From the NCBI GenBank assembly GCA_026991005.1, contig JALXCH010000314.1:1-18967 (forward strand): DNA of 18,967 bases, read 5' to 3'. The translations under genes and the position numbers were made by a program. Source of the stretch: Calditrichia bacterium. GTDB taxonomy: Bacteria > Calditrichota > Calditrichia > RBG-13-44-9. Below the pieces are notes generated by a model, which worked only from the letters and a program-made list of their open reading frames with translations, ran no database searches and was not told the DNA's origin. Within the stretch, counting starts at the first letter, position 1. Every line of letters begins with the position of its first letter. Below, in pieces: positions 14,901-18,967 of the stretch.

Positions 14901-16973
14901 CTATCTCACAAGAAGCATTTTCCGGGTCTGCTGAAAATGTCCTGCTTTCAAACGCACATAATACACCCCGCTGGATAGACGACTCCCATCAAACTGCACT
15001 CGATAGGTTCCCGGTGCAAACCATCCCTCCGCCAAGGTTTTTACCTTTTGACCCAGAACATTAAATATTTGAAGAGTTATCTTTTCCTTATGGGGAACGG
15101 AAAACCGTATCCAGGTTATCGGATTAAAAGGATTGGGAAAATTGGGTTCCAGATAAAAAGCAGCGGGAATTTCTGAACTCTCCGGAGAAATCAATTTTAA
15201 CGGGAAGGAACTTAAACTGTCCGCCAGCGCCACTGCTTCTTCGTATTTCACCACGTAATGCCACCAGTTATTCAAAATTCCCTCATAAACACCTGCATAG
15301 CGAGGCAGGTGATGAAACCACCATTTCATGTAATCCCGTTGGTTACAATTCCATTCGCTGCAGTTCAAATTGCGGTGTTCATCCAGGATGTACGGATATC
15401 GTTTCCAGTTATCGGCGTAGCAGGTAACATAGCGGGTGTTGGAATAGTCATAATCGGATTGTCCATTGGGCGGAAAATGTACATTGCCCACATGGGCATG
15501 TCCGGGATGCTCCATATCGATCCAGGTGAAAAGCTCCCAATTGTTGGGTTCGCTGGTGGTAGGATCCCAGCGACCGTACACATGCCAGATCACGCTTTCC
15601 ACCCGATGCCCGTAACTGTGCAGCGCTTCTGCCACACCTCGCTCATAATTCCAGCCCATCACCGGTAACAAAAAATTTAATCCCGGATGCGCCAGAGGAG
15701 GCGAATTGCACCAGAATCCATTGGGGCCCACCAGACGGGACTCGTACATTCCCCCAAAGGGAAAGGTGTAAACCCACACCTCGTGAATTTGCCCGTTGTT
15801 ACGTTTTTCATCCAGATTGTAATAATCTACCATCCCTCCGTAGTCGAAACCAACCCGCCCTTCATCTTCTGCCAGATACTGCAAATGCCCGGGAACATGG
15901 CCGTACAACACGCCATGGGAGGGAGTAAAGAAATAGCGCAGGGTATCCAGGGAAATGTATTGTCCATCCAGCGTGGTAAAAATGAAATCGCTGTCGTGGG
16001 TCTCGGCAATCTCGTAAATGATGGTGCCATCCGAGGCCTGGTAAAAATCATCGATGATCTCATTCACCAGGATGGTGGGATTCTGCCAGTTCCAGAGTTG
16101 ATGAATGCGTTTATTGTTCACCGTGTCAATCACCGGATCTTGAATAATTAAAGCCACTTTAATCACCTGGGGTGCAGCGGGAGGAGAGGAAAAATTCGAT
16201 ACCACAGAAACTGGGGCCGTTCCCTGCAAAGCCCCGGAAGGGATGCGCACCGTAACGACGGTATTTCCCAATGCCTCCCCATGCAACACACCAAATTCAC
16301 TAACCGTTGCAATGCTGTGATTTCCGGTATCCCAGATTAACGGATCGCTCAAGGTGTAAGGATACAGATGATTGTTCTCATCGACAATTTGCACTTTTAA
16401 CTGGAGTGAAGTACCGGGCAACACTTTAGGAGGATAAGGATAAATGTAAAGGGAATTGTACGTAATGCTTCCCTGAAGAACCCATTCCCCAATCAAAATG
16501 GTGTTTTGCGTCGTTTCCAATCGCAAACGTACGTATTTAAACTGTACCTCGCCAAAGGCCAGAGAGTCCCAGGCAAATACAGGATGATTCTGATGATCCA
16601 CCAGCAACTGGTAACTACCTATTCCCTGGTTAAGATCATTCAAGGAATTCGCTGCTTCCAGAGTCCAGGTACCCGCCGTCCAGAGAAACACTTTACTGGC
16701 ACGAAAGGAAACTGCTTCTGCAAAAGAAAGGGTGATAATCAGAGAATCGCTGTTCTGCACCCCCGCTTCGGTTAATGGATTTCCATCGAAAATTTTGGGG
16801 AGAGAATCCACGGTAAGGGCAGGTTCCACTGTGGCCTGCACCGTGCCTTCCTGCAGCATCTGGTAAATTGGTACAGGTTGCTGCACCACAAGCTGTGCCC
16901 TAAGGACTCCCGGTGCAGCGAATCCTACAATCATCAAAAAAATAAACACAAACACCGATTTTGGGAAACCCAT
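14901..16973 (-). CDS. Secreted multidomain protein with T9SS-type sorting domain
   Basis: A 690-aa exported protein. The signal peptide spans about 1-26 (hydrophobic FVFIFLMIVGF, cleavage near LRA|Q). Residues about 40-168 resemble a discoidin/F5-8C-like beta-sandwich (FDGNPLTEAGV, VRLRLETTQN). Residues 175-260 look like a bacterial Ig-like (Big) domain (GTSLQLKVQIVDENN, IATVSEFGVLHGEALGNTVVTV). Residues 270-585 are a conserved-looking core rich in Trp, His and Asp with four Cys (EALHSYGHR, HPGHAHVGNVHFPPN, NNWWHYVVKYEEAV) that I cannot assign. Residues 608-690 form a FlgD-like/Por sorting domain (NFPNPFNP, IFNVLGQKVKTL, GVYYVRL). No HExxH or clear glycosidase motif is seen. GAGG lies 8 bases before the ATG, and the gene is 9 bases after galT, so it is probably cotranscribed. 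The stop is TAG. Confidence 0.85.
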   Translation of the reverse strand: MGFPKSVFVFIFLMIVGFAAPGVLRAQLVVQQPVPIYQMLQEGTVQATVEPALTVDSLPKIFDGNPLTEAGVQNSDSLIITLSFAEAVSFRASKVFLWTAGTWTLEAANSLNDLNQGIGSYQLLVDHQNHPVFAWDSLAFGEVQFKYVRLRLETTQNTILIGEWVLQGSITYNSLYIYPYPPKVLPGTSLQLKVQIVDENNHLYPYTLSDPLIWDTGNHSIATVSEFGVLHGEALGNTVVTVRIPSGALQGTAPVSVVSNFSSPPAAPQVIKVALIIQDPVIDTVNNKRIHQLWNWQNPTILVNEIIDDFYQASDGTIIYEIAETHDSDFIFTTLDGQYISLDTLRYFFTPSHGVLYGHVPGHLQYLAEDEGRVGFDYGGMVDYYNLDEKRNNGQIHEVWVYTFPFGGMYESRLVGPNGFWCNSPPLAHPGLNFLLPVMGWNYERGVAEALHSYGHRVESVIWHVYGRWDPTTSEPNNWELFTWIDMEHPGHAHVGNVHFPPNGQSDYDYSNTRYVTCYADNWKRYPYILDEHRNLNCSEWNCNQRDYMKWWFHHLPRYAGVYEGILNNWWHYVVKYEEAVALADSLSSFPLKLISPESSEIPAAFYLEPNFPNPFNPITWIRFSVPHKEKITLQIFNVLGQKVKTLAEGWFAPGTYRVQFDGSRLSSGVYYVRLKAGHFQQTRKMLLVR

Positions 16974-16982
16974 GATTAAACC

Positions 16983-18047
16983 TCATTTATTTCGTTTATA
17001 GTGAATGTCACTCATTTCTTTTAACCGGGCAGCGCTCCACTCGGGAGTGATATCGCGCTGGGGATTGGCCAGCATTTCGTAACCCACCATGAATTTCCTG
17101 ATGGTTGCCGAGCGGAGCAGAGGCGGATAGAAATGAAAATGCAAATGCCACTCCGGATGTTCTTTGCCATCGGTAGGTGCTTGATGAAATCCCGCAGAAT
17201 AGGGGAAGGATACCTGAAACAGATTATCGTACCGAATGGTGATTTTCTGCAGCACCTCCGCCAGTTCGGTGCGTTCCAGCGGTGTTAGTTCGGCCAGGTT
17301 CGCTCGATGCCTGCGACTGATGACTAACGTTTCGAAGGGCCATACTGCCCAGAAGGGTACAACCACGATGAAGCTATCATTTTTTAAAACCACTCGTTCT
17401 CCCAGTTGTTCTTCCAGTTCCAGATAGTCGCACAAAAGGCAGCGTTTCTGGTTGCGGAGATATTTTTCCTGCTGCCGCTGTTCTTTTTCTGGCTCTACCG
17501 GCAGGGAGCGCTGTGCCCAGATTTGTCCATGGGGATGGGGATTGCTACATCCCATCATTTCTCCTTTATTCTCAAAAATCTGGACGTAATGGATTTCCGG
17601 GAGCGCCCCAAGTTCCTGGTATTGCTCGACCCACACATCCACAACCGCTCGCACTTCCGGGAGGGAAAGTTCGGGGAGGGTTAAATCGTGACGGGGGGAG
17701 AGACAAACCACCCGGCAGATTCCAGGTTCTCCCCGGGCATGCAGCAGATTGCTCTGGCGATATTCCCGAACCGGTGTATCGGGGAGCAAAGCGCTGAAGT
17801 CGTTATCGAACACGTAAACACCTTTGTACATCGGATTTTTCTTCCCTCCGGCGCGGGAGTTACCAGGGCAGAGGTAGCAGTTGGGATCATAGGAAGGACG
17901 TTTCTCTTCCGGAAGAGCTTCCACCCTGCCCTGCCAGGGGCGCTTCGCCCGTTGAGGAGAAACCAGCACCCACTCCCCCGTTAAGGGATTGTAACGCCGG
18001 TGGGGTTGATTTTCAAACCAGGTTTCCATATCCAGCTCTGAGGTCAA
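16983..18047 (-). CDS. galT: Galactose-1-phosphate uridylyltransferase
   Basis: A Leloir-pathway enzyme exchanging UMP between UDP-glucose and galactose-1-phosphate. [14 protein letters not shown] includes the HPH active site (171-173, nucleophile His173). [21 protein letters not shown] is the N-terminal signature. Cys57 and Cys60 (CYLC) fit the zinc site, and [13 protein letters not shown] closes the C-terminal half-fold. A TTG start at 18047 gives 354 residues; an ATG at 18029 (codon 7) is an equally plausible start, and neither has a strong Shine-Dalgarno. It lies 17 bases after the glycoside hydrolase gene. Confidence 0.94.
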   Translation of the reverse strand: MTSELDMETWFENQPHRRYNPLTGEWVLVSPQRAKRPWQGRVEALPEEKRPSYDPNCYLCPGNSRAGGKKNPMYKGVYVFDNDFSALLPDTPVREYRQSNLLHARGEPGICRVVCLSPRHDLTLPELSLPEVRAVVDVWVEQYQELGALPEIHYVQIFENKGEMMGCSNPHPHGQIWAQRSLPVEPEKEQRQQEKYLRNQKRCLLCDYLELEEQLGERVVLKNDSFIVVVPFWAVWPFETLVISRRHRANLAELTPLERTELAEVLQKITIRYDNLFQVSFPYSAGFHQAPTDGKEHPEWHLHFHFYPPLLRSATIRKFMVGYEMLANPQRDITPEWSAARLKEMSDIHYKRNK

Positions 18048-18064
18048 TTTTTCTTACGCAAATT

Positions 18065-18967
18065 TTATTTATTCTGATACACATCGATCAACACTCTGGC
18101 CATGATGGAATCCCAGATGTAGTTGGAGGGGCATTCCTGCACGGGGAAATCGGGACTGTAGGATTCCCAGAAGTGGTGGTTGCGGGAGAGCTGGGTGGTC
18201 ACCGCCAGCATCATCTTGTCCGCCACCTGTTTGGCCAGATCGTGGTACCCGTAATTGCGCAGCCCCTGGAATACCATGTAATCCCACAACAGCCACACGG
18301 GACCGTTCCAGCGGCAGCAGCCATCCACGAAGGGAGTGTAATTGGGGTCATCCGCCGCCAGGGTGGGAATTCCGTAACGGCGCCAGAAGGATCTGGGATC
18401 GGTCAGGTGCTGAATCAACCGCTCGGCGCGCGCTTTCGGCGCCACCCGCGCCCACAGGGGCAAAAATCCAATGATTTCCTTGCGCTTCAAACTTTTCCCC
18501 TCAAATTTGAAGGAATTGTCCTTCATGGCCACATGGTAGTAAAATCCGCTGGAATCGTCCCACATGTAACGGTTGATTAAATCGGCCAGTTTGCGGTATT
18601 TCTCCTGCCACATCCGGGCATCCTCCCGGTAGCCCAGCTCCTGCGCCATTCGGTGCAAATAAAAGACCTCGTTCGCCACCTGGGTGGTTAGATCCAGCGC
18701 ATCCAGTTCATCGGATATGTCCCGCCCCTCGTCTTCCCCCTCAGAAAACAACTGGAACACCACATTCCAGCCGTCCCGCACGTTTTCGATGATGCCGTAC
18801 GGTCCCCACTCGTACATGCCATCGTGGTCTTTGTCCCGCTCCCGATCCAGATAGCCGATGTACTTCTTGCCGGCCTGGTAAACGGTTTTCAGGAAATCTT
18901 TATCGTGGCTCACCTGGTAAATTTCCCAGTTGGTCCAGGAGAAGAATGGTGCCGAGGTGGTGCCCAC
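18065..18967 (-). CDS. (alpha/alpha)6-barrel glycoside hydrolase, MGH1/GH63-like (partial)
   Basis: The 5' part lies beyond the window; about 300 C-terminal residues are present. CRWNGPVWLLWDYMVFQGL, RRYGIPTLAADDPNY and HHFWESYSPDFP are typical of the six-hairpin barrel of the trehalase/GH63/mannosylglycerate-hydrolase-like group. The Glu in FWESYSPD is the likely catalytic base position. Expected substrates are alpha-linked glucosides or mannosyl-glycerate-like compounds; the exact specificity cannot be read. The downstream galT and secreted protein suggest a sugar-utilisation operon. Confidence 0.85.
   Translation of the reverse strand: MGTTSAPFFSWTNWEIYQVSHDKDFLKTVYQAGKKYIGYLDRERDKDHDGMYEWGPYGIIENVRDGWNVVFQLFSEGEDEGRDISDELDALDLTTQVANEVFYLHRMAQELGYREDARMWQEKYRKLADLINRYMWDDSSGFYYHVAMKDNSFKFEGKSLKRKEIIGFLPLWARVAPKARAERLIQHLTDPRSFWRRYGIPTLAADDPNYTPFVDGCCRWNGPVWLLWDYMVFQGLRNYGYHDLAKQVADKMMLAVTTQLSRNHHFWESYSPDFPVQECPSNYIWDSIMARVLIDVYQNK

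Overview
The window looks like chromosomal DNA from a bacterium of the FCB/Calditrichota-KSB1 neighbourhood. This is inferred mainly from a secreted protein ending in a T9SS-type (FlgD-like) sorting domain with an NFPNPFNP motif, and from the housekeeping set acs, yajC-def-fmt and galT. The assignment is tentative. TAG, TAA and TGA all appear to serve as stops.

Layout, left to right: the 3' end of acetyl-CoA synthetase (+) with a strong hairpin behind it; an AT-rich gap of about 640 bp; a lone 1051-aa fused restriction-methylation enzyme of the type ISP/IIG kind (+), AT-rich like its flanks; then, on the minus strand, a small Cys-rich protein and a tandem-domain SagB-type nitroreductase. From 10.4 kb back to 6.5 kb (minus strand) lies a three-gene DNA-repair-like operon: an AlkD-like HEAT protein, an MGMT-like protein and an SPL/COG1533 radical SAM protein. 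The second gene carries an in-frame amber codon and has Ser in place of the catalytic Cys. The third is split by an IS110-family element. Upstream is an atypical SDR gene with a single-base frameshift and a recognisable promoter. After another AT-rich gap come a membrane protein (+), the minus-strand fmt-def-yajC translation/secretion group, and a minus-strand group running from a glycoside hydrolase through galT to a large secreted protein.

The most informative object is the IS110 element. Its insertion point can be read to the base from the interrupted gene: rejoining the flanks at a CT core restores ...ISYIPILP-YLSDSEEKLE... in frame. The roughly 350-nt leader between the left end and the transposase gene folds by eye into a 19-bp stem-loop and two stems with internal loops, followed by a short terminator-like hairpin. 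That is the architecture of an IS110 bridge RNA. The second internal loop carries GGAATAACTT, which matches the element's right end plus the CT core exactly, as a donor-binding guide should. The opposite side of the loop carries ACGAG, complementary to the core plus left end. The putative target loop does not clearly match the current insertion site.
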